A stretch of DNA of 64,000 nt from assembly GCF_004168035.1 (NCBI RefSeq), contig NZ_SDPU01000020.1, positions 486,999 to 550,998 of the forward strand, read 5' to 3'. The notes below the pieces were generated by a model. That model made no database searches and was not told the DNA's origin. It saw nothing but the letters and a program-made list of their open reading frames with translations. Below are positions 6,633-15,626 of the stretch, one piece after another. The stretch comes from Nocardioides iriomotensis (GTDB taxonomy: Bacteria > Actinomycetota > Actinomycetes > Propionibacteriales > Nocardioidaceae). Positions within the stretch are counted from its first letter, which is position 1. Every line of letters starts with the position of its first letter. The position numbers and the translations under genes are program-made.

Positions 6633-9239
6633 TCAGGCGTCGGCCGCCTGCGCCGCCAGTGCACGGACGATGTCGGCGCGGACCTCGGAGACGTACCGCT
6701 TGGCGGCCGGGTTGGCGTCCGACGACGCCAGCCAGGCGTCGACCTTGTCGAGCGTCTCCTGGCTGGTCAGCGCGCGCGGGAACATGTACTCCAGCGCGGT
6801 CGACGCGATCTGGGTGCCCTTGTCCTCCCAGATGGTGTCGGCGACCTCGAGGTACCTGTCGAGGTACGGCGCCAGCACGTCGGGCTGCCCGGCGGTGTCG
6901 AACACGTAGGCGATGTGCCGCTGCGTCTCGTTGGGCGTGCCGTCGCGCACCGCGCCGTCCGCCCAGGACTTCTCCTTGGTCTCCGGGTCCGGGAGCACGG
7001 CGAACGCCGCTGCGGCCTTCTCGTGGCCGGAGATCGTGTTGTCCGACGCGAGCTCCTGCTCGATCCGGGCCTTGTCGGCGTGGCCACCGGCCGCGAGCGC
7101 GGTGAGGATGATCCAGCGCATGTCGGTGTCGATGCGCAGGCCCTCGAGCTGCTCGCTGCCGTCGAGGAGGCCGGCCAGGAACGCCATGGCCTCGTCGCTC
7201 CGGCCGGCGCCGGTGTAGGACGACGGCGGGATCCGCTTGCCGTGGGTGCCGGCGAAGCACTTCATGAACGTCAGCTGGTTGTCGCTGCCCGGAGCGGCGT
7301 TGCGCAGCTCGGTCCAAAAGCCCTGCTCCCACTCCAGCCGCAGCGCGTCGCGCTTCGACGGGTGCGCGAACTGCTCGATGGCGACCTGGGCGTACTGCGG
7401 CAGCTGCTTGACCGCGGTGTCGTCGGTCTCGGCGCCGATGCCGCGCAGCACGAGCGCGACGAAGTCGCCGGCCGACATCTCGGCGTCGCGGGTCATGTCC
7501 CACGCGGCCGACCAGCACAGCGCCCGGGCGAGCGAGTCGTCGAGCGTGTCGATCGACTCCACGACGGTCGCCAGCGACCGCTCGTCGAGGCGGATCTTGG
7601 CGAAGGTGAGGTCGCCCTCGTTCAGCAGCAGCAGGTCGGGCTGCTTCTCGCCGACGAGCTTCGACACCTCGGTGGAGGCGCCCTCGATGTCGGTCTCGAA
7701 CGACGAGCGGCGGACCAGGCGGGCCGGCCCTCCTGAGCCTGTCGAAGGGTCGGCCCGGTCGTAGAGCGCGATGCCGATCCGGTGCGGGCGGAGCGTCGGG
7801 AACTCGGCCGCCGCGGACTGGGCGACCGCGAACGTCGCGTAGCTGCCGTCGGCGTCGAGGGTGAAGTCGGCCGCCAGCGTGTTGACGCCCGACGTCTGCA
7901 GCCAGGCGTTGGCCCAGGTGCGCAGGTCGCGGCCGGAGGTCGCCTCCAGTGCGTCGAGCAGGTCGGTGAACTCGCTGTTGCCGAACGCGTGCTTCTGGAA
8001 GTACGCGCGGAGGCCGGCGAGGAACTCCTCCTCGCCGACGTACGCCACGAGCTGCTTGAGCACCGAGGCGCCCTTGGCGTAGGTGATGCCGTCGAAGTTC
8101 ACCTCGACGGCCTCGAGGTCGTAGTTGTCGGCCGCGATCGGGTGCGTGGTCGGCAGCTGGTCCTGGCGGTAGGCCCAGTTCTTGCGGTGGTTGGTGAAGC
8201 CTGTCCAGGCCTCGTCGTACTGGGTCGCGTGCACCGCGGCGTGGTGCGCGGCCCACTCGGCGAACGACTCGTTCAGCCAGAGGTCGTCCCACCACCTCAT
8301 CGTCACGAGGTCGCCGAACCACATGTGCGCCATCTCGTGCAGGATCGTGTTGGCGCGCTGCTCGTAGAACCAGCGGGCCTGCTGGCTGCGGGGGAGGTAC
8401 TCGTCGCGCAGCGTCACGCAGCCGGCGTTCTCCATCGCGCCGTTGTTGAACTCCGGCACGTAGAGCTGGTCGTACTTGTGGAACGGGTACGGGAAGCCGA
8501 AGGCCTGCTCGAAGAACTCGAAGCCCTGCTGCGTGACCAGCACGAGCTCCTCGGTGTCGAGGTACGGCGCGACCGACTGGCGGCAGTAGTGGCCGAGCGG
8601 GATCGTGCCGTGCTTGCCCTCGTAGACGTCGAGGACCTCGTGGTACTCGCCGGCGACGACGGCGGTGACGTAGGTCGACATCCGCTCGGTCTGCGGGAAG
8701 TTCCACACCGCCGTGCCGCCGGGCTGCGCGACCGGCTCCGGGGTCGGCGCGTTGGACACGACCTTCCAGTCGGCCGGGGCGGTCACGTTGAACGTGAACA
8801 CGGACTTGAGGTCGGGCTGCTCGAACGTGGCGTAGATGCGCCGCGCGTCGGGGACCTCGCACTGGGAGTACAGGTAGACGCGGCTGTCGGCCGGGTCGAC
8901 GAAGCGGTGCAGGCCCTCGCCGGTGTGGCTGTAGAGCATGTCGGCGGTCACGCGGAGGACGTTCTCGGCCTGGAGGTCGTGCAGCGCGATCCGGCCCTGG
9001 GCGTAGAGCTCGGTCCAGTCGAGCTCGCGGCCGTTGAGGGTCAGCGCGGAGATGTCGGCGCCGACCAGGTCGACGAAGGTGCTCGCGCCGGGCTCGTGGC
9101 AGCGGAAGGTCAGCGTGGTGGTGGAGCGGAAGGTCTTGGTGCTTCCCGTCGCCAGGTCGAGGTCGACGACGTAGGAATCCACGTCCAGGAGGGCCGCGCG
9201 GGCGCGCGCCTCCTCCCGGGTCAGGTTCGTTCCAGGCAT
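6633..9239 (-). CDS. pepN: Aminopeptidase N (M1 zinc metallopeptidase)
   Basis: An 868-residue M1 aminopeptidase that removes N-terminal residues from peptides in the cytoplasm. Substrate-binding GAMEN is at residues 267-271, the zinc site HEMAH at 301-305, and the downstream zinc-ligand glutamate in WLNESFAEW about 19 residues later. The ERAP1-like C-terminal domain is complete. The ATG at 9239 (MPGTNLTREEARARAALL) matches actinobacterial PepN; the open frame continues upstream without homology. Oddity: around residues 496-505 an insert reading ADPSTGSGGPA is encoded by a short interspersed repeat (see 7732-7749) in the linker before the C-terminal domain. Confidence 0.96.
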   Translation of the reverse strand: MPGTNLTREEARARAALLDVDSYVVDLDLATGSTKTFRSTTTLTFRCHEPGASTFVDLVGADISALTLNGRELDWTELYAQGRIALHDLQAENVLRVTADMLYSHTGEGLHRFVDPADSRVYLYSQCEVPDARRIYATFEQPDLKSVFTFNVTAPADWKVVSNAPTPEPVAQPGGTAVWNFPQTERMSTYVTAVVAGEYHEVLDVYEGKHGTIPLGHYCRQSVAPYLDTEELVLVTQQGFEFFEQAFGFPYPFHKYDQLYVPEFNNGAMENAGCVTLRDEYLPRSQQARWFYEQRANTILHEMAHMWFGDLVTMRWWDDLWLNESFAEWAAHHAAVHATQYDEAWTGFTNHRKNWAYRQDQLPTTHPIAADNYDLEAVEVNFDGITYAKGASVLKQLVAYVGEEEFLAGLRAYFQKHAFGNSEFTDLLDALEATSGRDLRTWANAWLQTSGVNTLAADFTLDADGSYATFAVAQSAAAEFPTLRPHRIGIALYDRADPSTGSGGPARLVRRSSFETDIEGASTEVSKLVGEKQPDLLLLNEGDLTFAKIRLDERSLATVVESIDTLDDSLARALCWSAAWDMTRDAEMSAGDFVALVLRGIGAETDDTAVKQLPQYAQVAIEQFAHPSKRDALRLEWEQGFWTELRNAAPGSDNQLTFMKCFAGTHGKRIPPSSYTGAGRSDEAMAFLAGLLDGSEQLEGLRIDTDMRWIILTALAAGGHADKARIEQELASDNTISGHEKAAAAFAVLPDPETKEKSWADGAVRDGTPNETQRHIAYVFDTAGQPDVLAPYLDRYLEVADTIWEDKGTQIASTALEYMFPRALTSQETLDKVDAWLASSDANPAAKRYVSEVRADIVRALAAQAADA
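7732..7749. repeat. Short interspersed repeat inserted in frame in pepN
   Basis: The 18-mer CCTGAGCCTGTCGAAGGG, flanked by GC-rich near-complementary arms (GGGCCGGCCC before, GGGTCGGCCC after). From memory, sequences built on CTTCGACAGGCTCAG occur as dispersed repeats in many high-GC genomes. Here it is read in frame as DPSTGSGG inside aminopeptidase N. A shorter relative, TCGACAGGCTC, occurs at 35877-35887. Confidence 0.6.
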
Positions 9240-9256
9240 GTGCGCATCCTGACACC

Positions 9257-9279
9257 CGATTCGGGGAATAAACGAATCG
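9257..9279. repeat. Imperfect inverted repeat CGATTCG/CGAATCG
   Basis: Arms CGATTCG (9257-9263) and CGAATCG (9273-9279) 18 bp upstream of the pepN start, separated by an AT-rich spacer. The left side reads CCCGATTCG, the same nine bases that end the 58-bp repeat family at 29984-33180, though the element is not otherwise present. It could be an operator or a chance match. Confidence 0.35.
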
Positions 9280-9313
9280 AGACCGTTTGTACACATAGTC
9301 GTATGGACCGATC

Positions 9314-9332
9314 GAACCGGACAGTCCGGTTC
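9314..9332. promoter_or_regulatory. Candidate operator upstream of the DsbA-like gene
   Basis: Perfect inverted repeat GAACCGGACAGTCCGGTTC: 8-bp arms around CAG, ending 23 bp before the start of the DsbA-like gene and lying in the pepN/DsbA-like divergent region. A dimeric redox or stress regulator is plausible; none is encoded next to it. Confidence 0.45.
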
Positions 9333-9355
9333 CTGCACCGAGGAGCTCATGCACC

Positions 9356-9994
9356 ATGTCCGAGTCGCGCACCACGACCACCGGCACCGACGACCGCACC
9401 CCCGTCGACTTCTGGTTCGACCCGCTCTGCCCGTGGGCGTGGATGACGTCGCGGTGGCTGCTCGAGGTCGAGAAGGTGCGCCGGATCGCTCCGTCCTTCC
9501 ACGTGATGAGCCTGGCCTACCTCAACCAGGACAAGGACATCCCCGACGAGTACCGCCAGATGCTCGAGCCCGCCTGGGGCCCGGTTCGCGTGGCGATCGC
9601 CGCCGCCCAGGCCGAGGGCGACGGCGTCCTGCTGCCGCTGTACACCGCGATGGGCGAGCGGATCCACCTCCAGCAGCGCGAGATCAGCCGCGAGCTGGTC
9701 GAGGAGGCGCTCGCCGAGGTCGGTCTGCCGACGTCGCTGGCCGATGCGATGGACTCCACGGAGTACGACGACGACCTGAAGAAGTCGCACCACGCGGGCA
9801 TGGACCAGGTCGGGATGGACGTCGGGACGCCGGTCATCTCCGTCGACGGCACCGCGTTCTTCGGCCCGGTCGTCACGCCCGCCCCCAAGGGCGAGGCCGC
9901 CGGTCGGCTCTGGGACGGCTGCCTGCTGGTCGCGAGCACGCCGGGCTTCTTCGAGCTCAAGCGCACCCGCGACAAGAGCCCCGACTTCTCCTAG
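9356..9994 (+). CDS. DsbA-family protein, mycothiol-dependent reductase type
   Basis: A 212-residue thioredoxin-fold protein of the DsbA superfamily, close in pattern to the mycobacterial mycothiol-dependent nitroreductase Rv2466c: it opens with DFWFDPLCPWAWMTSRWLLEVE, carries an all-helical insertion, and returns to the fold with GTPVISVDGTAFFGPVV, where the cis-proline loop lies. The active site reads CPWA, so the second cysteine of a CPWC motif is missing and a monothiol mechanism with mycothiol would be needed. GAGGAG lies about 10 bp before the ATG. Cytoplasmic; no signal peptide. A perfect inverted repeat just upstream may control it. Confidence 0.85.
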   Translation: MSESRTTTTGTDDRTPVDFWFDPLCPWAWMTSRWLLEVEKVRRIAPSFHVMSLAYLNQDKDIPDEYRQMLEPAWGPVRVAIAAAQAEGDGVLLPLYTAMGERIHLQQREISRELVEEALAEVGLPTSLADAMDSTEYDDDLKKSHHAGMDQVGMDVGTPVISVDGTAFFGPVVTPAPKGEAAGRLWDGCLLVASTPGFFELKRTRDKSPDFS

Positions 9995-10027
9995 AGCCGG
10001 CCCCGGAGGCGGGTCTACGGTGGACGG

Positions 10028-10561
10028 GTGAACGCCACCCACGACGCCGTCCGAGTGCTCTCGCACGCGCTCGACCAGACGGGCGACCTGCTGGCCCTGG
10101 TGCATCCCGACGACCTGGGCCGTGCGACCCCCTGCCCCGACTGGACGGTGCAGCACCTGGTCGACCATCTCGTCGCGACGCCCGGGCGCTTCCTGCAGAT
10201 GATGAACGGCGAGCAGCCCGACTGGGCCGCGGAGCCGCCCCGCATCACCGGGGACTGGGCCGGCGCCTTCCGGGTCTCGGCGGACGACCTGATCCACGCC
10301 TGGCACGGCAGGCCCGACGCCGAGACCGCGTCGGCCGACTGGCAGTCGGCCGAGCTCGCCACCCACACGTGGGACCTGGCCCGGGCGATCGGCCGGTCGA
10401 CCGACGACCTGGACGCCGAGGTGGCCGAACGCGGCCTGGCGTTCATGCAGGCGAACCTCACCGCCGACAACCGGTCCGTCGCCTTCGGCCCGGAGCAGCC
10501 GGCGCCGGCGGACGGGTCGGCGTACGACCGGATCGCCGCGTTCGCCGGCCGCACCGTGTGA
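10028..10561 (+). CDS. DinB-like metal-binding protein (TIGR03086 type)
   Basis: A 177-residue four-helix-bundle protein of the DinB/mycothiol-dependent maleylpyruvate isomerase superfamily. Visible family features are ATPCPDWTVQHLVDHLV in the first helices, with a metal-ligand histidine, and SAELATHTWDLARAIG further on. These proteins are thought to be mycothiol-dependent or metal-binding enzymes, but the substrate is unknown. It starts with GTG and lies between the DsbA-like gene and metG on the same strand. Confidence 0.82.
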   Translation: MNATHDAVRVLSHALDQTGDLLALVHPDDLGRATPCPDWTVQHLVDHLVATPGRFLQMMNGEQPDWAAEPPRITGDWAGAFRVSADDLIHAWHGRPDAETASADWQSAELATHTWDLARAIGRSTDDLDAEVAERGLAFMQANLTADNRSVAFGPEQPAPADGSAYDRIAAFAGRTV

Positions 10562-10623
10562 CCCGCGTCCCGCCGCCCGCGACCGACGCGCAACCCGGTG
10601 GCGCTCCTCACTAGGCTCTGCGC

Positions 10624-12441
10624 ATGAGCAAAGTCCTGTCCGCCGTCGCCTGGCCGTACGCCAACGGCCCGCGCCACATCGGCCACGTGGCCGGTTTCGG
10701 CGTGCCCTCCGACGTCTTCAGCCGCTACATGCGGATGGCCGGACACGACGTGCTCATGGTCTCCGGCACCGACGAGCACGGCACCCCGATCCTCGTCGCC
10801 GCCGACAAGGAGGGCGTCAGCGCCCGCGAGCTGGCCGACAAGAACAACACCGTGATCGTGCAGGACCTGGTCGACCTCGGGCTGTCCTACGACCTGTTCA
10901 CCCGGACCACCACCGGCAACCACTACAACGTGGTGCGCGAGATGTTCCGCACGGTGCACGGCAACGGCTACATGGTCGAGCAGACCACGCTGTCGGCGAT
11001 CAGCCCGTCGACGGGCCGCACTCTGCCCGACCGCTACATCGAGGGCACCTGCCCGATCTGCGGCTACACCGAGGCTCGCGGCGACCAGTGCGACAACTGC
11101 GGCAACCAGCTCGACCCCACCGACCTCAAGGAGCCGCGCTCCAAGATCAACGGGGAGACGCCGGAGTTCGTCGAGACCCAGCACTTCTTCCTCGACCTGC
11201 CCGCGCTCGCCGAGGCGCTGGGGGAGTGGCTCGACGACCGCGAGGCCTCGGGCACCTGGCGGCCCAACGTCATCAAGTTCTCCAAGAACATCCTCGAGGA
11301 CATCCGTCCCCGCGCGATGACCCGCGACATCGACTGGGGCATCCCGGTCCCCGGCTGGGAGGACCAGCCGACCAAGCGGCTCTACGTCTGGTTCGACGCG
11401 GTCATCGGCTACCTCTCGGCCTCGATCGAGTGGGCCCGCCGGCTCGGCGACGCCGACCGCTGGCGCGAGTGGTGGAACCCGGCGCCCCACGGTGGGGAGG
11501 ATGCCCTGTCGTACTACTTCATGGGCAAGGACAACATCGTCTTCCACTCGCAGATCTGGCCCGCCGAGCTGCTGGCGTACGACGGCCGCGGCGACCGTGG
11601 CGGCGAGCCCGGGGAGTACGGCGCGCTGAACCTGCCGACCGAGGTCGTCTCCAGCGAGTTCCTGACGATGGAGGGCAAGCAGTTCTCGTCCTCGCGCGGC
11701 GTGGTGATCTTCGTCCACGACGTGCTGGCCCGTTACCAGCCCGATGCGCTGCGCTACTTCATCAGCGCCGCAGGGCCGGAGACCTCCGACAGCGACTTCA
11801 CCTGGGCGGAGTTCGTGCAGCGCACCAACTCCGAGCTGGTCGCCGGCTGGGGCAACCTGGTCAACCGCACCGCGAACATGATCGCCAAGAACTTCGGCGA
11901 GGTGCCCGCGGCGGTCGCCCTCGAGCCCGTCGACGAGGAGGTGCTCGCCGCGGTGGCCGCCGGCTTCGAGACCGTCGGCGACCTGATCGGGCGGCACCGC
12001 CAGCGTGCCGCGATCGCCGAGGCGATGCGCGTCGTCGGTGAGGTCAACCGCTACCTGACCGCGACCGAGCCCTACAAGATGAAGGGCGACGACCAGCGGG
12101 ACCGGCTCGCGACCGTGCTGCACGTCGCGGCGCAGTGCGTGCTCGACTGCAACGTGCTTCTCGCGCCGTTCCTGCCGCACTCCTCCAACAAGGTGTGGGC
12201 GACGTTCGGCGGCGAGGGCGAGTTCATGCCGATGCCGCGCATCGAGCACGTGCAGGACCTCGACCCCGACGACGGGGCGGGCATCGGCACCTACCCGATC
12301 ATCACCGGGGAGTACTCCGGCACGCCGCGCTGGGGGCGCCGCCCGGTCGAGGTCGGCACGACGGTCGAGAAGCCGACCCCGATCTTCACCAAGCTCGATC
12401 CGTCGGTGGTCGACGAGGAGCTCGAGCGGCTCGGTCGCTGA
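10624..12441 (+). CDS. metG: Methionyl-tRNA synthetase
   Basis: A 605-residue class I synthetase charging tRNA-Met. HIGH is intact at 18-21, and the zinc knuckle ligands Cys143, Cys146, Cys156 and Cys159 are all present. The KMSKS loop is the variant FSSSRG at 354-359, which is seen in this MetRS subgroup. The anticodon-binding helical domain follows; there is no C-terminal EMAP-like tRNA-binding domain, consistent with a 605-residue monomeric form. Start ATG 10624. The next gene begins one base after its stop. Confidence 0.97.
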   Translation: MSKVLSAVAWPYANGPRHIGHVAGFGVPSDVFSRYMRMAGHDVLMVSGTDEHGTPILVAADKEGVSARELADKNNTVIVQDLVDLGLSYDLFTRTTTGNHYNVVREMFRTVHGNGYMVEQTTLSAISPSTGRTLPDRYIEGTCPICGYTEARGDQCDNCGNQLDPTDLKEPRSKINGETPEFVETQHFFLDLPALAEALGEWLDDREASGTWRPNVIKFSKNILEDIRPRAMTRDIDWGIPVPGWEDQPTKRLYVWFDAVIGYLSASIEWARRLGDADRWREWWNPAPHGGEDALSYYFMGKDNIVFHSQIWPAELLAYDGRGDRGGEPGEYGALNLPTEVVSSEFLTMEGKQFSSSRGVVIFVHDVLARYQPDALRYFISAAGPETSDSDFTWAEFVQRTNSELVAGWGNLVNRTANMIAKNFGEVPAAVALEPVDEEVLAAVAAGFETVGDLIGRHRQRAAIAEAMRVVGEVNRYLTATEPYKMKGDDQRDRLATVLHVAAQCVLDCNVLLAPFLPHSSNKVWATFGGEGEFMPMPRIEHVQDLDPDDGAGIGTYPIITGEYSGTPRWGRRPVEVGTTVEKPTPIFTKLDPSVVDEELERLGR

Positions 12442-12442
12442 C

Positions 12443-13360
12443 GTGGCGCTGCACCCGCAGGCCGAGGCGGTCCTCGCCCAGTGGGCGGCCGGCCCGCACG
12501 TGACGGACCCCCGCTTCGGTGCCGCTGAGATCGCCCGGCTGCGCGCCGAGGCGGTCGCGGTGGCGGCCGAGGAGCCCCGGGAGACGGTGGGGCAGGTCGT
12601 CGACGTCGACGCCGACGGCGTGCGCTGCCGGCTCTACGTGCCCGAGACCGGGACGCCGGCCCAGCTGGGCGGGCTGGTGTTCGTGCACGGCGGCGGCTTC
12701 GTGTTCGGCGACCTCGACACCCACGACGGCCAGTCGCGCCGGCTCGCCAACCGCACCGGGATGGCCGTGCTGGCCGTCGACTACCGCCGTCCGCCCGAGC
12801 ACCGCTTCCCGGCCGCGCCCGACGACGTCGACACGGCTGTCGCCTGGTTCGTCACCCAGGGCGCGTCGTGGGGCGTCGACCCGACCCGGCTGGCGGTGAT
12901 CGGCGACAGCGCGGGCGGCAACCTCGCGCTGGTCGCCGCGCTGCGCAACCCGCAGCTGTTCGCGGCCGCCGTGCTCGTCTACCCGTTCCTCGACCCCGAG
13001 GCGGCCGCGGCGTCGTACGCCTCCGAGTCGCTGGCGAGCCTGGCCGCCGACGAGTGCGCCTGGTACTGGCAGCAGTACGCCGCCACCCCCGACGACCTGT
13101 CCCACCCCGACCTCGCGCCACTGCGCTCCGACCGGCTCGGCACCCTGCCGCCCACCCTGGTGCAGGTGGCCGAGCACGACGTGCTGGCCGGCGAGGACGT
13201 CGAGCTGGCCCGACTGGTCGCCGAGGCGGGCGGCACCGTCAGCACGACGCTCTACCCCGGCATGGTGCACGGGTTCTGGCGGCACCCGCAGGCCTTCGAC
13301 GCCGCGGAGGAGGCGCTGGCCGAGGCCGCGAGGTTCCTACGCGCCACCCTCGAGGGCTGA
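12443..13360 (+). CDS. Alpha/beta hydrolase (hormone-sensitive lipase family)
   Basis: A 305-residue carboxylesterase of the HSL family. The oxyanion-hole motif VFVHGGGFVFGD and the nucleophile elbow GDSAGGNLAL are present, with the expected late Asp and His (VAEHDVLAGEDVELA and YPGMVHGF). It starts with GTG one base after the metG stop, so it is probably co-transcribed. Its last 24 bp overlap, tail to tail, the end of the sigma-factor gene on the other strand. Natural substrate unknown. Confidence 0.9.
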   Translation: MALHPQAEAVLAQWAAGPHVTDPRFGAAEIARLRAEAVAVAAEEPRETVGQVVDVDADGVRCRLYVPETGTPAQLGGLVFVHGGGFVFGDLDTHDGQSRRLANRTGMAVLAVDYRRPPEHRFPAAPDDVDTAVAWFVTQGASWGVDPTRLAVIGDSAGGNLALVAALRNPQLFAAAVLVYPFLDPEAAAASYASESLASLAADECAWYWQQYAATPDDLSHPDLAPLRSDRLGTLPPTLVQVAEHDVLAGEDVELARLVAEAGGTVSTTLYPGMVHGFWRHPQAFDAAEEALAEAARFLRATLEG

Positions 13361-14569
13361 CCGCCGCGCGGCCAGGTGCTGCCGCTCGACCTCGTTTCCG
13401 CACAGCGCCAGCGCCTCGTCGTACGCCGCCCGCGCCTCGTCGTCCCGGCCCGCCCGCGCCAGCAGCTCCGCCCGCACCGACGGGAGCCGGTGGCTGCCGG
13501 GCAGGCCGAGCCCGTCCAGCAGCGCCAGCCCGGCGAGCGGTCCCTCCGCCTCCGCGACGGCCACCGCGCGGTTGAGCCGGACGACCGGCGAGCCCGTGAC
13601 CGCCTCCAGCTCGGCGTACAGCTCGGCGATCCGTGGCCACGCCGTGTCCTCCGCCGTCGGCGCGACGGCGTGCTCGGCGGCGATCAGCGCCTCCAGGAGG
13701 TACGGCGTCCCGGCCGGTGCGTCCGCGACCCACGGGGTGAGCAGGGCCAGCGCCTCCGCGATCTCGTCGTGCCGCCAGCGCGAGCGGTCCTGGTCGGGCA
13801 GCAGCACGAGGCCGCCGTCGGGCCCCACCCGCGCGTCGCGGCGGGAGTGCTGGAGCAGCACGAGCGCCAGCAGCGCGTCGAGCACCGGGCCGCGGGGGAG
13901 CACCTCGCGCACGACGCGCACCAGCCGGACCGCCTCGCCCGCGAGGTCGGCCCGCAGCGGCTGGTCGCCGGAGGTCGGCGCGTAGCCCGCGGTGAAGGCG
14001 AGGTAGGCCACGTGCGCCACGACCGGGACCCGCGCGGCCAGGTCGTCGGGACCGGGCACCGCGAAGGGCACGCCCGTCGCCGCGAGCTTCTTGCGCGCCC
14101 GGGTCAGCCGCGCCGCCATCGTCGCCCGGGGCACCAGGAACAGCCGGGCGACGTCGTCGGTGGCCACGCCGAGGACCAGCCGCAGGGTGAGCGCGGCCGC
14201 CGACTCCGGTGCGAGCGAGGGGTGCGCGCACATCAGCACGAGGCGCAGGCGCTCGTCGAGCACGGGCTCGCCGGGATCGGCCATGTGCCGCTCCGCCTCC
14301 TCCTGGGTGCGCGCGTCGACGACCAGCAGCGGCTGCTTGCGCGCGGCGATCGCCTCGGCGCGCAGCCGGTCGACGGCCTTGCGCCGCGCGGTGGTGAGCA
14401 GCCACGCCGGCGGGTTGCGCGGCGGCTCGTCGCCCCACGTGCGCGCCGCCGCCTCGAACGCGTCGGCGAGGGCGTCCTCGGCCAGGTCGAGCCGCCGGTA
14501 CTGCGCGACCAGCAGGGCCAGCAGCCGGCCCCAGTGGTCGTGCCAGACCTCGTCGAGGAGCGCCGTCAC
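13337..14569 (-). CDS. ECF42-type RNA polymerase sigma factor with TPR-like C-terminus
   Basis: A 410-residue extracytoplasmic-function sigma factor. Region 2 (LVAQYRRLDLAEDALADAFEAAARTWGDEPPRNPPAWLL, given in part) is near residues 15-55, and region 4 helix-turn-helix near 115-165 (VLGVATDDVARLFLVPRATM). About 230 more residues form a helical C-terminus ending in TPR-like repeats (RAELLARAGRDDEARAAYDEAL). This layout and the DGPF gene 17 bp upstream are the marks of group ECF42, which has no anti-sigma factor and uses its C-terminal extension. GTG start at 14569 chosen because region 2 begins at once. Confidence 0.92.
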   Translation of the reverse strand: MTALLDEVWHDHWGRLLALLVAQYRRLDLAEDALADAFEAAARTWGDEPPRNPPAWLLTTARRKAVDRLRAEAIAARKQPLLVVDARTQEEAERHMADPGEPVLDERLRLVLMCAHPSLAPESAAALTLRLVLGVATDDVARLFLVPRATMAARLTRARKKLAATGVPFAVPGPDDLAARVPVVAHVAYLAFTAGYAPTSGDQPLRADLAGEAVRLVRVVREVLPRGPVLDALLALVLLQHSRRDARVGPDGGLVLLPDQDRSRWRHDEIAEALALLTPWVADAPAGTPYLLEALIAAEHAVAPTAEDTAWPRIAELYAELEAVTGSPVVRLNRAVAVAEAEGPLAGLALLDGLGLPGSHRLPSVRAELLARAGRDDEARAAYDEALALCGNEVERQHLAARRSALEGGA

Positions 14570-14586
14570 GTTCCGACCGGGTCCGC

Positions 14587-14940
14587 TCAGTAGTCCGGGA
14601 CGTCGACGACGGGACGGATCTCGATCGTGTAGCCCGTCGGCAGCAGCCTGGCCGCCGCGATCATCGCGTCGAGGTCCGGCATGTCGACCACGTAGAAGCC
14701 GCCGAGCTGCTCGGCCGACTCGGCGAACGGGCCGTCGGTGACCGTCCAGGTGCCGTCGACGGACCGGAGCGTGGTCGCGGTGTCGGACCGGTCGAGCGCG
14801 CGGCCGCCGAGGACCTCGCCGCGGCGCGCCACCTCGTCGTCGAAGGCCCGGTGCGCCACCAGCACCGCCTGCCGCTCCGCCTCGGTCGCGTGGTCCCACG
14901 CCTCCGGCTCGGTCTCGGTCAGGAGGACGACGTACCTCAC
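14587..14940 (-). CDS. DGPF-domain protein (YCII-related), ECF42 partner
   Basis: A 117-residue YCII-related protein. The name-giving motif is seen as VTDGPFAESAEQLGGFYVVD, after an N-terminal strand VRYVVLLTETEP. Such proteins are usual targets and neighbours of ECF42 sigma factors; their biochemical role is not established. The GTG at 14940 matches the family N-terminus and overlaps by 4 bp (GTGA) the stop of a 24-codon upstream reading frame, so its translation may be coupled to it. Confidence 0.88.
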   Translation of the reverse strand: MRYVVLLTETEPEAWDHATEAERQAVLVAHRAFDDEVARRGEVLGGRALDRSDTATTLRSVDGTWTVTDGPFAESAEQLGGFYVVDMPDLDAMIAAARLLPTGYTIEIRPVVDVPDY

Positions 14941-15011
14941 CGGGCCTGGCCCGGGTCGCCGGAGTGCCCGCGCTCGGCCGGCAGGGCCGCGCAGGTCGTC
15001 GACTTGGTCAT
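14937..15011 (-). CDS. Possible 24-residue leader peptide before the DGPF gene
   Basis: Short reading frame beginning ATG ACC AAG TCG (MTKSTTCAALPAERGHSGDP in its first 20 residues), preceded by a purine-rich GAGAGGAA about 8 bp upstream and ending in a GTGA overlap with the DGPF start. No homology is recognised. It could be a translational-coupling leader for the DGPF-sigma operon, or an accident; in the DGPF reading frame this same stretch does not resemble the family. Confidence 0.35.
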   Translation of the reverse strand: MTKSTTCAALPAERGHSGDPGQAR

Positions 15012-15103
15012 GGGTGGTTCCTCTCTCGGTGGGGTGAGTCTTCCACCCCGATGACGGACGGGCCCGGACGGAATCGACGACCCCGGGTGCGAGAATCCCG
15101 GCC

Positions 15104-15616
15104 ATGCGCGTTCACCTCGGCTCCGACCACGCCGGCCTCGAGCTCAAGGAGCACCTCCTCAACTGGCTCGCCGATCACGGTCACGAGGCCGTCGACCACG
15201 GGCCCTTCGTCTACGACGCCGTCGACGACTACCCGGTGTTCTGCCTCCGGGCCGCCGAGGCGGTCGCCGCCGACCAGCAGGACGGCGTGAGCGCCCTCGG
15301 GGTGGTGGTCGGCGGGTCCGGCAACGGCGAGCAGATGGCGGCCAACAAGGTGAAGGGCGTGCGCTCGGCCCTCGTCTGGAGCGAGGAGACCGCCGTGCTC
15401 GCCCGCGAGCACAACGACGCCAACGTCATCTCGGTCGGCGGCCGGATGCACACGGTCGAGGACATGACCCGGTTCGTGGAGGTCTTCCTGGGCACCGAGT
15501 TCACCGGCGAGGAGCGGCACGTCCGCCGGATCGGGATGCTCGCCGACTACGAGAAGACCGGCAACCTGCCGCCGTTGCCCGCCTCGGCGCTCGGGCACGG
15601 TCCGGACCAGGGCTGA
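15104..15616 (+). CDS. rpiB: Ribose-5-phosphate isomerase B
   Basis: A 170-residue RpiB/LacAB-family isomerase interconverting ribulose-5-phosphate and ribose-5-phosphate in the pentose phosphate pathway. It shows the N-terminal Rossmann strand MRVHLGSDHAGLELKEHL and the phosphate loop GSGNGEQMAANKVKGVR. The position of the E. coli catalytic cysteine is not a cysteine here; the glutamate in GNGEQ fills the role known for the mycobacterial enzyme. Normal length and ATG start. Confidence 0.95.
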   Translation: MRVHLGSDHAGLELKEHLLNWLADHGHEAVDHGPFVYDAVDDYPVFCLRAAEAVAADQQDGVSALGVVVGGSGNGEQMAANKVKGVRSALVWSEETAVLAREHNDANVISVGGRMHTVEDMTRFVEVFLGTEFTGEERHVRRIGMLADYEKTGNLPPLPASALGHGPDQG

Positions 15617-15626
15617 GCGGCCGCCC

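Noticed and set aside
11683-11700. Degenerate KMSKS motif in methionyl-tRNA synthetase
   Set aside because: FSSSRG is a regular variant in this MetRS subgroup, and the other motifs are intact, so no inactivation is implied.
15104-15616. RpiB lacking the catalytic cysteine of the E. coli enzyme
   Set aside because: Mycobacterial RpiB also lacks it and uses a glutamate at the equivalent loop; this is normal for actinobacteria.
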